Shown here: positions 49,333 through 63,350 of the stretch, one piece after another
Layout: every line of letters begins with the position of its first letter
Numbering within the stretch: the first letter of the stretch is position 1
Source: Trichoplusia ni
Lineage: Eukaryota; Arthropoda; Insecta; Lepidoptera; Noctuidae
Assembly: GCF_003590095.1 (NCBI RefSeq)
Contig: NC_039481.1
Coordinates: forward strand, 2,976,001 to 3,040,000
Length of the DNA stretch: 64,000 nucleotides
Direction of reading: 5' to 3'
Program-made: the position numbers and the translations under genes
Notes under the pieces: model-generated
The model's input: the letters and a program-made list of their open reading frames with translations, nothing else
Told to the model about the DNA's origin: nothing
Databases searched by the model: none

Positions 49333-52300
49333 CCTGCTTTATGAAATTGTCCCCGGGAAATTGATGTAAGCTCTCACTGTGACGTAGGAGTAACTCAAAA
49401 ATAATATTATTATTACTTAATTACATAATATATATTTCGTTTTCTTAACCTTTTTGTCGAATACTTCTTTTATTTTTTAGCTTTCTCATAGCAATGTTGT
49501 ACCTATTCTATAAACAGATAGTTTTACAGTAAATTTAGCAATTGAAACGTGTGTGGTGCAACTTTGCATGCTTTACTTCGGTTTTATTACAGCATGTGCG
49601 AAACGATTTGGATTCAGCTTTGATCGCCGTTGTGGGCACAACGGGAATTTAATTGTTTGGGGAATAGCAGAACACACGTAGTTTCGATGTTTTGTGTACC
49701 TACATATGAAAACTGACAGTATACATCCAATTTTCGGGGGAAATAAAAAAAAATGCATCTCATTCCAACTTTGAATGCAAAAAAACCTAATTAAAACAAT
49801 ATTTCATTGTTTTTTTCCTCATAAAATTATTATTGAAACCAAACAATGGAATCCGAGTTGAAAGCGGCCAGTTTGATTCAAGCAAAATATAACCTCAAAG
49901 TTTGGACCCTTCGCAATTTGGGAGGTCGTTTAAGCGAAAATATTGCGACGTTTTCCATTATGAGTTTCGTCGATGGTAAGACGTAGAGGATGAACAAATC
50001 AATATTTTTGGCAAGTAACAAGTTATTTGTTTATTTTCTTGTGAACTAGCTGTGACCTCTGGCCATGTAAGTCAAATAATTTTTATTCTTATTTTGTAAG
50101 AATTTAACGTAAAATATCATTTATGACATGTAATTATAAAGGTGACGAAATGACACGGTTATTAACGTTTTAAAGACTCAATTTCTGAATTGTTCGCTTT
50201 AGATTATATTTTAATTCATATATTAATGGAATATTTACAAGCCGTTACGATTCTCGTTTAAAATACTTTCTAAAGTCTTGACCATTTAAATAGGAACTAT
50301 TACAAACTGCTCCACGGCAACCAATTAATTAATGTTCGGCATAATTTTCGTTTCAAATCGAACTGAACGGTACAAGTTTTAATGTCTACTAACTTGAGTT
50401 GTTTATATTGCAACTTAGTTTTAAACTTCCAAAATTATTCAGTATTGCTTTTGGACCCGTTTGGTTAAAATACTTTTTAACGGTTTCATTTTATTTACGC
50501 TGTATTTAAGAGTATCTACTTACTGGCCCCTGAGACAAGTGTCATTTCGATAATTGCTAGCGTTGATAGAAAACAGTTGGCAAGGAAGACAGATCTAAGA
50601 CACTGACTAAAGGAAACCAAATGTCATCTCTATAGGTACATTCCAGCGTTTTCTATAAACGTTACCGATTGAAAAAAAAGGCAACGCTGGACCGTTTCAC
50701 TATATAAAAACTTTTTATTTTAGATCAAGATTGAAATAAAAACCGCAATATATCTAGAATATTTGTAGCGTAGACGAAGGTCAATAAAGAAGTGATACAT
50801 TCTCAATAAACATGCAAATTATTCTATGCATACAAGTCGTGAGACTAATACTTCGAGTTTGAATCGATCAGCAGTGACTATACTAGTTTTTAGAGTAAAT
50901 TGTTGGGCATAGTTTCATATAAGGAGATATGTATGTATTTAAATTCAAGAAGGTTTTCTCTTGATCTCTTGGATAAGCTATAACCGCGTAAGTGAATCGA
51001 TCGCAGGTTAAGCTACGCTTGATGCGGTTGGTCCGTAGATAAGTGGCCATCTTTTTCATATCCTATATTTTTGACAGTCGTTACCGTTATCAAAAGCATT
51101 CTTAAACTATTAAAATTGTTCAGAAAGAAAAACTTCTAAAATGTTTAAATATTCGCTGTATAAAATTATGTTTTAAGATAAAATCACTGGTTGACGTGTA
51201 CGAGTAATAAATTAGTTTAGGGATCGAGTCGAATGATATCGATCACGTATCACCGACTCAGCTATCGAGATAATTTAACGAAGTGCATTCATTGTCTAGT
51301 GATGTGTGATCGCAATTGTGAATTACGTTTTATAAAAACTTTGTAAACGGTGCGCATCTTTTTTATTTCTTAAAAGTCCTTTTTTCTCTTGGCTTTATAA
51401 ATGAATACTTTCGACAGTATATATGATTACCGATACCGATTTTTCGCAAAAACGTTTTTTGTATATTAAATATCACCTTGAAATCGATTGAGTGGGTATC
51501 GTTTTAATTTTCTAATTGAGTGAGTAGATAGCCAGTCAAATCTGTAGCAGTGAATAACTACGTGACGCTAAATAAAATTAATCTTCGCCTTATTTTAGTC
51601 TAATCGGAATCTTTGACATCCGAAATTAGATTCACTTTTTTGATTTGTTTAATTTAAGATTTTATGTATTTGAGTTTAATAATTAAAAATGCTTTTTATC
51701 CTTTTTATATTCTTATTTAATTTATTTCAATAAAGTAATGACGCAAATTTAATTTAAAAAATATATGTCATATACGAAGAAAGTTTATTTACATATTGTG
51801 AAACTTCTTGAGGGCGCCGTCCCATATCAACGTCAATCCAGATTTATCTACGGCCGACATTGTTTCATAAATTATACCTACTAACTAATTATTCCAAATG
51901 TAGTGTGCGTTCGGACAGCAATACACAAAAAAGTCGGGCTATAATTGTTTTACTAAAGGGCAAAGAACTCTCCTGCAGAGAAAAAAAAAATAAATCAGTA
52001 GTAAAAAGTCCTGAACTATGAAAAACAAACTTTGGCTTGGCTATCATGGCTGATAAATAAGTTTCTAAAGTCACATTGCCAGTTTTGGATATTATGCATG
52101 CGATGATTATCAAGGGCTGGAAAAAATACATCAAAATTGTAGTTATTAAAAACAGTCATGTACATCTCGTAAAGGATATCATAGGAACTTGATTAGATAA
52201 TCTTCCGTTTCAGGTCAGATGGTTAGGGTCCAAGAAAAAATACTTAAACTCATTCAGAAATAAATTTCTCGCAGAACCCTTTCCCCAATAAATAATCCTT

Positions 52301-52439
52301 GACAACCTTTTAAGGTCAACTCAGTCTTATCGAATGTAAATACTCTTTGACTTAAGTTATTTCAAATAAGGTGGAAGAAGGGTAGAGACGCCTTATCTAT
52401 GCGGTGAGTGCTGAGTCAATCAGAAAAAAATACTGTTAA
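49333..52439. other. AT-rich intergenic stretch
   Basis: No gene or strong repeat recognised. Short ORFs (49573-49758 minus, 51889-52134 minus) show no family features. Confidence 0.4.
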
Positions 52440-52690
52440 GTGCGAGTCGGACTCGTGACACTGAGAGTTCCGTAATAATTATTTAAAAGAGATCAAATCA
52501 GTTGGAATAAAAATAATTCCGAGTGTGAACCAACTAAATTTATTGCTTAAACAACTTCTAGCTTGACGTCGATCATTACTTATTGTTATAGCGGCCGCTA
52601 AAATATATCATCTTAGATAATCTTAAATCGTCACGATCCTGAGATACAGCCCGGTGACGGACGGATTCACAAACGGTGATTCAGTACTAA
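52440..52690 (-). repeat. Inverted copy of the CGTACCCAAAGGG-type element, tail portion
   Basis: GTGCGAGTCGGACTCGTGAC and ACTGAGAGTTCCGTA form the tail. GAGATACAGCCCGGTGACGG and ACGGATTC mark the middle. The GAGTCGGACTCG palindrome in the tail is typical of this family in Lepidoptera. Confidence 0.65.
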
Positions 52691-52769
52691 GCTTTCTTTT
52701 TTCCCTTTGGATATCTTTGTTAGCATTTTCAGCTAATGTAACTTCATTATTAAACGATGCAACGGTTTA

Positions 52770-52935
52770 AATCAGGATTGCTCGACTAGTTTCGGACCCA
52801 GCCAGAGCTCTACAAAGATACCCAGACTTAGGACAAGCATTCTTGGATCACACAAATGATTGTCCTACGAGGGGATCACTGGATTTGGTGTGGCAGCCTC
52901 AACCACGAGGCTATCGGTGCAGTCATTCTCACGAT
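52770..52935 (+). repeat. Degenerate repeat with GCTCGACTAGTTTCGGACCC
   Basis: GACTAGTTTCGGACCCAGCC and GGACAAGCATTCTTGGATCA show relationship to the fragments at 17395 and 20680. The region GGATTTGGTGTGGCAGCCTC is unique here. Confidence 0.45.
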
Positions 52936-55900
52936 AGTTATTAAATAATAAATAACTTAACATTAAGAAGAGTGAACCACCTACCTGTTCACATCAAATA
53001 AAAGCAGTAGTAAAAGAGACGACATTTTACGCAGCTTTCCAGACAAGCCTTTAGGCTACTTTGCATTTTGGGTAACTCCTTTAAACAGTTATAAATGGAT
53101 AAAGAACTAAATCAATTCTCCAGAACATCTAACCTGGATATAGTCTTAAGATAGTTGCAAGGTAACACAGCTTTGCAACTTGATAGATTATACCGGACTG
53201 TTTAACAAGACTGATAAAAATAATTTCGCTTTAACTATGTCTTCTATATATCTGGCTCGTTCCTTTTTTCTGCCCTTAGGTTTCAAATATCTTGAACACT
53301 CCTAATATTATCCCCGGCTCGCAATTAACAATTCTGAAAAATATATTTTAGCAAATCTTTAGCAGAAGATTGGTGACAAACAATTAATTAAAATTAAATT
53401 AAAACGTCATTAACGAACTTTTAATGGAAATTGTAGGACGTAGCACGGAGACCAGCCTAATATGCTTTCGTGATTAAATTCTTGTGATTACATCTTAAAA
53501 TCTGAATTAATTTAGAGGTTCTAATTATAATTACTACGTAAGGTCCTTTCCGAAGCTTTTTAGTTAGAGGTCCAAGAGGTTCTATTTGTGGTAAGACCTG
53601 ATCTTACTGGCGATCCTACTGACTAATTAGATATGAGACGACGAAGGCAACAATCTCATCTACGATTTTAGTGCACGTTTTTGTGTTTAGTTTTCCTGAC
53701 GTTTTGAATTTTTAATAGCTGCAATCTGTGCAAGGGTTATGGATTTTTTTCATTTTTCCATATTTGTATCCAGATTTCCCCATGACTTCTTCCTGTACCA
53801 TTTGTCAGTGGTATCGTAGAATAATTAAAACAGTACATCTAATATTGAAAGAGTCACACTTGCCAGTGACCAACCATAAGGCAAACGTTAAATCCATGCG
53901 AAAAAAATATAAATACACAAAAAAACACGGTTATCAATTGACCAACTAATGTCCAAAAAGTAGGTCAAATAGAAACTTGTAATGTTTCCTTTACCAAGCG
54001 AACCATTTTGACCAACTTTAGGTCACTGGGCTCATGTATCAACGTCGGTTTAGATGAAATCGGCGCTCGCATCCCGACCTCATATTTTGGGTTTAATTAA
54101 AACACAAATTTCATCAATCTACAACATGAATCTGCATCAATGCATTCTGTTGTTTCAATATCTTATATTTATAGTTTTATTTAGTTCGTTTGGGAGAAAG
54201 TTTTGCCGCGAATAATGCAATTTGTAAATAGTTGTGTATGTACCTACCTATAGCAAAGAACTATTAAAGGCTTACACTTTTGTATGTTATTTTATATCGT
54301 TGAAAAGAAAGACTGTACAAGGTCACGGTATACTAAACACTTAGCCAGCCGCTGATGGTGAGTAGTCTCACAAAAAGCTTCAATATGAACGCGAAGCTGT
54401 CATTTTCCAAAAGCATCTTATTGTTTCAAAGAAAGTGTGATTATGTGTATAACAAACTGCATGATGCGGACGCCCGGCTTCAGTCGACAGCTGACTTTAC
54501 GATTATGTAGACGTTGCCTAATGATAAACACAATTCTTGCGTAGTAGCCAAACTGCCCATTGTAATCGCCATCTGTCACTTCAGTTGTCACTTGTCAACC
54601 ATGACAGTTATGATAATGGAGTATTGGGTCAGGCGACAGGCATTGATTCTGCTGTTTTAATAAATAAACTTTGATGATAGCGTACTTTGCTAAAGTTTTG
54701 TGAGTAAGGTAATGTAGATATAGTATTGTGTATGTATAGCATTGCCCTAAGTAATTCTTTGCTAGTATTTATTTTGGGTTTTGGTCAAAAGCAATAGAAT
54801 AATAGTTTTTCTCCTTTTAAATTGTGAATACATTGCATTAAATTATTCTTTGCTAGTATCAGTTCAAGCAATTTTAGATATCACACGTAACCAACCTTCG
54901 TTGTAGTTTCTACATAAATATACAGTAAAAAATTAAAACAATGTATGTAGTTGTATTTAAAGCATTTTAAGCGAATTAAGGACATAATGTTTACATTATA
55001 ATGGCACCGGGAGATTGTGCCGGCGCGCGGCGTACCGCTATTAACCCTAGCTGTATTTTCACACTATAGCGGAATTCCTGGCATTGCCAACTAAGAGTTA
55101 TATTTACACATTTAGTAATCGCATAATAGGATTATATTGTAACACCCCTGAATATTACATTTAATTACACCCTGTGTGTTAACGAAAATAGATTGAATGG
55201 CTTACTGATAGACATAATGGTAATGGAAAGTTTTAGACAAACACAAATCGAAATGACTACGGAATTTCTCTTTAGTCAAAAATCATGATTTATTTTTGTA
55301 TGGGAGCCCCGAGACAATATACATCATAAGCAAAAATTCCAACTACCTATCGAAAAACCTGTTGTGATAAGAAAATAAATAATTTAATATTATTATCACA
55401 GCACATGGGATAAGCGCTAAAAATAAGCTTTTACTTTTACACCCGTTTCAACCATTAATTATGACATTATGACATATAACATTTAATAATCCGAAAACAT
55501 AGTTAACATGTCACCAATACGTTCGAAATAACAACAAAAACGTGACATTTGTCAAAATTAACGATTGAAATTGTAAACACGATATACTTACTCGTAATTT
55601 CGAATGACAACAAATGAATGCAGGCTTGTTCAATTAAATACAGCTCGAGGCTTGATATTAATTCAGATATGTTGTGAACGAAATGTTAACTAAAGGATCT
55701 TGTTAAATAGTTCATTCATGAGGTATCTAATGTCAAATCAATAAAACTCAGGTGCCGATGGACAGCTGATCGGCCAAGTGTAAAAATTTAATGCCCCGGT
55801 ACACTATCGATCGGCCTCCACGCGGCAGGGGAATTTCACAGTTTTTACTCCCAACACTAGCTGACTGTTAATACTCATTTACATTATACATTATACGATT

Positions 55901-58900
55901 TAGGCGACAGCTAACACTGGTCTAGCTCTGTAATGTTTGCTGAAAACTCGCTAATGGATATTTGTTCGTTTGCCTTAATTGCAAGTTTCGGTTTGAAAAT
56001 GAATGCCTTTTTTTCAAGCGAATAAATGTATTTTATTTTTTATTTCAATTGAGTATTGAAAATATTTACCTAGATAAAACTGAAAAAAAGCCTGTTAAAT
56101 TTACTACATGTTATATTAAGAGTCAGATACATCTAACAGTCAGCATTACTACTTTAATCCGAGAATTATTCAGAACTCCATTAAGAAATTTGCATTCTAC
56201 CTCAAAAGATCTATTTATTTTAGTTATGTTTAACTTGCTTGTAGAATAAACTCACTAAAAACTTGTAGAAAGTATGATACAATACAAATTACACACACAA
56301 CATTTAAGGGATTGCAAAAAATCGTTGAATAACTATGAATAAATATTCAACTATAACAACTCCCCAAACCTTTTAGCTAAAAACAAATGCATCACACTGT
56401 TTTCTAATAGTCGTGGGTGAAACATTATACTCAAACAATCCAAATATTTGTCACGCGTGTAAAACGTACGCGTGCTATGTGTTAACGTGTTGCAAACGTT
56501 CACAGATACAAGTGGTATTCATAAAAATGAAATTTTATGTAATATAGCATGGTTATAGGCAATTTACTTATTTAAGCAGAATACTGAAAAATCAAGATAT
56601 TACATAAACAAAATAAAGCTTAACATGACATAACGCAACATAAAATTAAAATAAGAAAATTCATAGAAACATAGAAAGTATATTATGAGATAAGCATGTT
56701 ACTGCTGTAACCAGTGTTATTTTTAACGTGGTTTACTTATTAGGCCGATGTTATAATTGAAACGACGTAAGAGTATGTCAATCTATCAGTAGATACCAAT
56801 TGCTAATTACGGAAAACCCAATGAAGAATTTTTGTTAATTAGTTTTCAAGTTCAGTTAATGTGTAACCCATGTTAAGTATCAACGTAAATGCTGTTAATA
56901 AATCGTCGAATCTTTATTTTTTTGAAATTTGAATTTAGATTTGACATTAGTCCAATCATAACACATTATCTGCGGTCAATATCGTATTAAAAAGAAAAAA
57001 CAAACAAGAATCATACCTCATGGATGTATAACCTTTAGTGACGTTTTAGTAATAAAAAATACTGTGAAAATAAAATATAAATAGAGTGGTACCAAGGCAT
57101 CATCTCTACAAATGGAGTTAGAGCAATCTTCTCCTAATTCAGTCGCTTGCAAATCTCATCGCGGCCTCAACTTATTTGTGGCCGTCTCGGTCCACTCTGA
57201 AACGTTTTAAAACAATATCTTTTCTAGGCAATATCTAGGCTTTCATCTTAGTTTAATGGACTACTTTATAAAACAATAGTTTTCAATAACTCTATTTCTT
57301 CTGGAATAGATTTTGTCTTGTTGTTGTGTTTTTAAAATTTCAACTTTGATATTGTGATAAAATTTGCTTTTGACGTCGATATTGATAAACAAAGACTTTA
57401 ACGAATATATTTATGTGATCATTCAGCAACAATATTATTAATACAAATTTTAATTACAACTTCTAATATAGGTAATAGTTTATGAAAACTCTCAAAGTGA
57501 ATATTTTAGATGAAATTTCTTAGAAAGTAAAGCTCAAAGGAAAAACTTTATTACATAAACTTTATGGGTTCCATGCATCCAATAAATGTTTCAATTGATG
57601 CAAAAGAATTGTCTTGACAATGCAATAAGTATACGATGTGTGCTCCAGACGAAATTTCAATATGACAGAGATACAATATGATGACGTCAGAGTTACTGAA
57701 ATAACATGTTTGGATTTCTATTCTAATACAAAATTGAAAACAAAAACTCATAAGAATTATTTTTTTACGTGAAGGTAAGTAATGCCTGTTCCTAAAATAT
57801 TGTAAGTTCGATAATTATAACAAAATTTAAAATAACATCGAGTTTCAGTAGTTTAAGTAAATTTCATTGAATACCAAATTCTTGTTCCTGATTTATTTTA
57901 CTTTCGTCCAATTGTATAGAGCCTTCAGTGTTGCAAGTTTAACTCGCACTTGACGGTTAGTCTAATCCAAATAATATGAGTTCTGTTCCTCTTCAAACAT
58001 GGTAAATTCTTCAGTCTGCTAAATAATTTGTATTCATGGCGAAACTCGTTAGTTGCTGTCAATTATTTGTTGGGTGACGGATTTTTGTTGCAAAAGGATT
58101 TTCATTATTAGTTCGACTAGCCTTTAACGTGTTTCTTGTACTTAATTTTTTGTACTTCATAAAGTTGTAACATGTATAGTAAAGATTTTATTCAAATAAC
58201 CTGCCTTTTAGCATTGCTTCCTGTTCTCCACTACCTTAGTAACTAAACAAAGCCCAATAACAACAATATATTCTATATTGCCGACATACACACATATACA
58301 AAGACGAAGAATACCAATCCTCACCAGCACATACGCATTTAAGTCAATAAGCCCAACATGAGTACAGCTGGAATTGTCTTATTTATATAATACCTTCACA
58401 CATACCGAATTCTTCCTAATAGCCCACGATACTCGGACAATACATTATTCGGAAATATCATTCTTTTGAACGTACATCAAACAATGTCGGCATGAGGAAT
58501 GGTTCTAATGAACTGCAAAAGAGAGGCCGATATGGGCCATCGCTGTATATATACTTTATATAATAGTTGTGCTTTTGTGAGGTAAGGTCGGGCATATCAA
58601 TGTCAGTAATGTCTTAGACATAACAGCAAGGTAATTGATATTAGTATTATACAGTCATTTGTTTTATGGACAGAGGCAGGGAGAGGCAGATAATTAATTG
58701 TTGGAAGAAGTGCACTACTCGAAACATACTAGGTTACATGATACGTTTTAAGAATAATAAATGTCTTTTTTATGGTTAAAAATTGTGCGTGAAACTTACT
58801 TATCATTGGAGGGGTTTTCTTTCTTAAGTAGGTCTGTTTATCATTTGTAAAATGACCTTTTTTGTCAGTGTTAAATGTTTTATTGAACTGAACGAAGATA

Positions 58901-59589
58901 TCATCATTTAGAAAAGGTGCAGGTATTATTACTTTAAAACTAGACATACAAAAGAAAGTAAAATCAGACTTAAGTTTGTTCAGAAAAAATAAACTAAAAA
59001 AGTCACTCAAAATTAAATAAAGTCCAAATTCATTGTCTATAACACAGACTCAAAAGAAAGTAAATTAGACTAGACTTTTTAAATCAAAGTACCTGGTATT
59101 AATCAGAGAAAAGATTTATTATAAGTTAAAGCCCAATTGGGTATGATTTCATTAGCTTCAGAAGAAAGCTAGATAAAATAATTGAGTTAGCAATTTATTA
59201 AGCTTTAGTCAATTGAAATAATTTAACAATTTCTAAGTACTGGCACTATGTATTGTTAAGTTCGCAGGTGTTTTCAAAACTTCGATTATTACTTTTATGT
59301 GTTGAAGTTTTCTATTTTTCATTGTGAGTTTAAAAAGTTTTATGTCATCAAGGATTTATGATCATAGTAAAGTTTCACGGTCTTTAATCTTTCAGAGTTG
59401 GCAAACTGCATTGAATGAGGTATTTTTTAGTTCTGTTAGAATTTAAGATTCTCCCTTATTTATTATTAAATAGATGATTTTACTCTACCATGGAACTCCT
59501 AAATTATAAGTTTTTATAGTTAATATATATCAATGTTTGCAAGTTAAAATGGCAGAATGTTCTAGGATTCTGAATGGTAGGTACTATAA
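52936..59589. other. AT-rich intergenic stretch
   Basis: About 6.7 kb in which I recognise no gene and no well-preserved element. Short ORFs (53728-53949, 55962-56249, 58729-59010 and others) have no recognisable features. A small GC-rich block (CCGGCGCGCGGCGTACCG) stands out at about 55020-55037. Confidence 0.4.
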
Positions 59590-59805
59590 CCGCCATATCC
59601 CAAATGTCTGCATTCTGAGCAAATAACTACTCAGTTATGGTCAACCACCGTACACATTACAATTCACCTACAAACGGTTGATTTTGGTCCATTGCATTGT
59701 AGGTACATTTCGCTCCTTGTTAAACACTGGTACTTAACTGCATCTGTTTAGACTGGAAGCCGACCGCAACATAGTTGGGAAAAGCCTATTATGATGATTT
59801 CGTTA
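59590..59805 (+). repeat. 3' fragment of a LINE with ACTGGAAGCCGACCGCAACA tail
   Basis: GTTTAGACTGGAAGCCGACC, GCAACATAGTTGGGAAAAGC and TATGATGAT match the 3' ends of a non-LTR retrotransposon group common in Lepidoptera (tail ending in ATGATG repeats). No coding sequence remains. Confidence 0.6.
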
Positions 59806-59924
59806 CCGACATTTGTTGAAACTGTCTTGACGTACAAAAAAAAAACAAAGAAGTCATCTAGCCTTCTTTGTTATAGAAATTTATAACAGGTCTGCTTTTA
59901 ATAATCATATCGTGATAAAAAAAT

Positions 59925-60262
59925 ATACGTGTGGCACTCGGGGACTGCCGCGGTAAAGCTATTGCATAAATACTTATACACCTATATACTTTCTCACAAA
60001 CAGCTGATTATGTATTCGTCCGATTTCGGAGCAGTTCGTCTCGATTCGGGCGAGTTCCGTAAAGTCGTACAATACGTCTAATCGCATGACACACAGCGCC
60101 GTGTCGAAGACTGCCGAACTGACACGACGTTAGACGATGCACGGCCTTCAAGCCACACCTCCGTGCCCGTCGGAGTGGGGAGCGTGAGGTTTTTTCGTTA
60201 CGGAATTTCTGGGTTTAGTCCCCGCGCTCAAGGCCTGCGATAGAAGCTATGCAATAGCTTGA
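59925..60262. repeat. GC-rich island bounded by AAGCTATTGCATA inverted repeats
   Basis: GGCACTCGGGGACTGCCGCG then TAAAGCTATTGCATA (around 59934-59968) is mirrored at the other end by GGCCTGCGATAGAAGCTATG then CAATAGCTT (around 60233-60261). The interior is unusually GC-rich (ACACCTCCGTGCCCGTCGGA). It contains no ORF of note. Probably a non-autonomous repeat; a structured RNA gene is not excluded. Confidence 0.4.
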
Positions 60263-60845
60263 ATATCCTAACCACCTTTAAAAAATGGCAAGATATAAAA
60301 CACACAACAAAAATGGTACAGATTAGAATACACAATAATTAAGTTACCAAAAACAGATAGGTACTCTAAAACTTTTCACTCTACACTTCGATATTATTAT
60401 CCTTTCTCTTAATATATTTAATATTAATGCTATTCGAATAATCTGATAAACGCGAAAGTTCTTCATCTAATTATGTAAACATAAATTATGTTTGTATTTC
60501 GTTACTTAATTAATTAGGATTATGAATGAACAGATTGTTATGAAAGATTATGTTGAATAAAGGGAAGCTGGTGGGAATTATACATCGGCACAAATTCCAT
60601 TTGCATTTCTCCGGGAACTAACGCTGTGGAATCGCTCAAATGTATTGTAAATGGAATGTCAAACTCACATCATTTACCTATAGAAAAAGAGTAGTATTCT
60701 TATACCTTGAAGATTTATTTCTACCGCCCCTCTCAACGTCGTTATTCCGACTCGCACTTGGTATTTATTCTAAAGTGATAATGATTTGAGAATTCAATTG
60801 TCACTACAGAGAACAAAAAATTTACAATAACTGTTATTATCTTTA

Positions 60846-61093
60846 TCTATACTAATATATAAAGCTGAAGGGTTTGTTTATTTGAACGCGCTAATCTCAG
60901 AAACTACTGGTTCAAATTGATAAATTCTTTTTGTGTTGAATAGACCATTCATCGAGGAAGGCTTTAGGCTATAAACCATCACGCTGCGACTAATAGGAGC
61001 GAAGATACAATGGAAAATGTGAAAAAAGCAGGCAGGTATATATCATAACTTATATCTTCTACCCACGGGGACGAAGTCGCGGGCAACACCTAG
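60846..61093 (-). mobile_element. Non-autonomous CTAGCTGTTGCCCGCG element, inverted copy 3
   Basis: ATCTATACTAATATATAAAG at the left, CGCGCTAATCTCAGAAACTA, CACGCTGCGACTAATAGGAG and CGCGGGCAACACCTAG at the right: the exact inverse order of 27663-27913. Confidence 0.82.
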
Positions 61094-61737
61094 TGTATTA
61101 TAATCGGGAGACTTAATACAAATAAAATCAGTTGAATTTGCATTAGATTTAACATAAATTATTCAGATGCTAACAGATAATTTTATTTTGTAGATGACAG
61201 GACATCTTTCAGCCGTATCAGTTAGTTAAAATCTGTACCTTTAATGTCCTAATTAATTCCAAAATTATACTAAAATAAATCCTCTTTCCCCTAGTATTAA
61301 CGTAAACCCCAATAAATGTACTAGTGTAAAACGAGACCAATTATGCAAATGTGTTTATTAAATCTCATAATCTTTTAACTTAGTGTTCCAGGATTTAATA
61401 ACAATAAATTAAGCGTCGTAAAACATGTTACGGCTTGTTCAGGTGGGCTCTGGGCAGAGGTAATCAAGCCACGAGCCACGCCTGCGACTTCTACAAATGA
61501 CTGGCCGACATAAATTGAGGGAGATCTCGCCAAGGGTTGAGTTGAACAAGCTTAGGTTACGCGACGCTAGTGGCCTAAACTACTTAAAGAAAAACTGTTG
61601 CATTCTGAAAGATCTGTCCGACCTTCTTGCTTCCATAGCATTTGTACTGAGATTGACTCACATCTATCTTTATTTGTGTCTAACTTTCATAATTCATGTG
61701 ATAAAGCCAGGTTACAGCTCAATAGACAGTCATAGTA

Positions 61738-61778
61738 TTAGGGTTCCGACTTTACTCTTTGGGTACGACCCTACTGGG
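61738..61778 (-). repeat. Head fragment of the CGTACCCAAAGGG-type element
   Basis: Minus strand reads TAGGGTCGTACCCAAAGAGT then AAAGTCGGAACCC. Only the first 40 or so bases survive. Confidence 0.5.
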
Positions 61779-62334
61779 TAAACCTATGTGAATAGTTTTG
61801 TCGCCTAGCATTATGTGTATGGTTAATATAATGAAAAAATGCAATATCTCCAGTTTGTTGTCAGTTTAACAACTAAGTTATTTATAAGTCACTCATGTCA
61901 ATCATGTCTATTCGTTATGACAAAGCTAAAAGAATTTCATCTGACTTTCACCATGATATTTTCACACAACCCTGTCAAACTTGTCTGAACGTAAGCTAAA
62001 TATGCTTTCACTATAATTGTGTAGAAATGTTATCATTATGCGTAATCTTCATAGCGAATGGGAACAAGGTCAGTCTGTGTTTTGCCCCTTGGATGTGAAA
62101 CTACATACGTAGTAGGGGCAAAGCAAGTGTCTGAATTAAGGATACGACGAGTGCCTGTATAATAAGTTATATTATTTTGTTTTTCACTAGATTATAAACC
62201 AAAGAGTTAAGAAGTCGTCGGTAAATGAAGACTTGCGTTAAATCCTGTATTAACCAAAATTTCACAAGTAAACTTTTGAAAATATTATATTATATTATTT
62301 ATCTGCTGGTGTGTGAAGGATGGCAACGCATTGC
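61779..62334. other. AT-rich intergenic stretch
   Basis: No gene or repeat recognised. Confidence 0.4.
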
Positions 62335-62468
62335 ATTACACCGACACAAAAACTCGGATGACGTAGCACGGCGGTTCAGGTTTAGTCAGTAAGAGTCTGA
62401 CACTACCCATTGCCTCCCCCGAAGGAGAGGGTATCCATGAGGATTCCCCCACCTTACCAAAAAAAAGG
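62335..62468 (+). repeat. Repeat with TTTAGTCAGTAAGAGTCTGACAC and GGATTCCCCCACCTTA
   Basis: GGTTTAGTCAGTAAGAGTCT, CCCCGAAGGAGAGGGTATCC and ATGAGGATTCCCCCACCTTA form a block I recall as a common lepidopteran repeat, followed by an A-rich tail (AAAAAAAGG). Confidence 0.6.
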
Positions 62469-63084
62469 TTATTTTTCTCCGCTTGTATACTGACAACTAA
62501 ATACTTTTTATTTCAATCGCAGTTGATGTCCACATTGAAGAGGACCTCAGACCGAAAAAAGGGTTAAACCGAGCGAAATGTTTTTGCCATAGTACGGTGA
62601 CAAGTAGATATGTCAAAGGGTTGTGAAAACATTTCCCTACAGAGAAAATGCGACGACTTGGTAAAAGAATACTTGTGGACTACAAGTATGTTTCCCATTG
62701 GTTAGATGATGGTTAGACGCGTACATTCATGCCGTGGAATCGTCATTTTCAAGGTCCGTTTGAGAATAATGTTTTGAGTGCTGAAGTAATGAATAAGTTT
62801 TATTTCGTTTTCGTTGTCGAAGAAGCTCGGAAAAAGTTATCGTACCTACTTACACAACTAAAACTTTTCGAAGAAGTGGCTTTTACGTTATTTTGCTATA
62901 TAATAAGCAATTGTTTTTTTTATAGTTTGTGTTTTATTGTTCTTGATGATTTTCTTTATGTAAGAAGAATATTTAGGTGATTAACGAAAATGTCTGACAC
63001 CTGCCACTGTGGAGGAACGTGATTGCAAAAATCCGGAGTTAAATTTTCGTTCAAAGTTTATCTAAGCAACTCTTTAAGTACGGG
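62469..63084. other. AT-rich intergenic stretch
   Basis: No supported gene. The plus ORF 62729-62980 has hydrophobic runs but no start context or family features and is not called. Confidence 0.4.
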
Positions 63085-63350
63085 TTGAACTTACAATACT
63101 GAGAGTTCCGGCTAAATGGGCTTCAGAATAAAAATCGGTTAGAAGCAACTTGACGCATTTATTTGTCAATAAATCTATGACTGTTACAAGCAGAGTCGCT
63201 TTTTCTTGGATCCTTATTTTTAAACGCACGTAAATATGTATGTCTTCTGTCAAAAATTCAACTGTCTATCTATCGTGGGTTATGAGATACTTAACAGATG
63301 GTCGGAATGACAAACGGACAGATGGTGCTTCAATAATAGAAATCCCGGAA
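63085..63350 (-). repeat. Inverted copy of the CGTACCCAAAGGG-type element
   Basis: ATACTGAGAGTTCCGGCTAA matches the tail seen at 12043 and 52460. GGTTATGAGATACTTAACAG and GACAAACGGACAGATGGTGC match the middle and head in inverse order. Confidence 0.6.

Noticed and set aside
49126..49344. Plus-strand ORF of 72 codons with several His and Cys
   Set aside because: Coincides with the longest copy of the GAGACGGTGC repeat; no conserved metal-binding spacing.
62729..62980. Plus-strand ORF of 83 codons with hydrophobic segments
   Set aside because: AT-rich sequence gives hydrophobic runs by chance; no homologous motif, splice context or codon bias.
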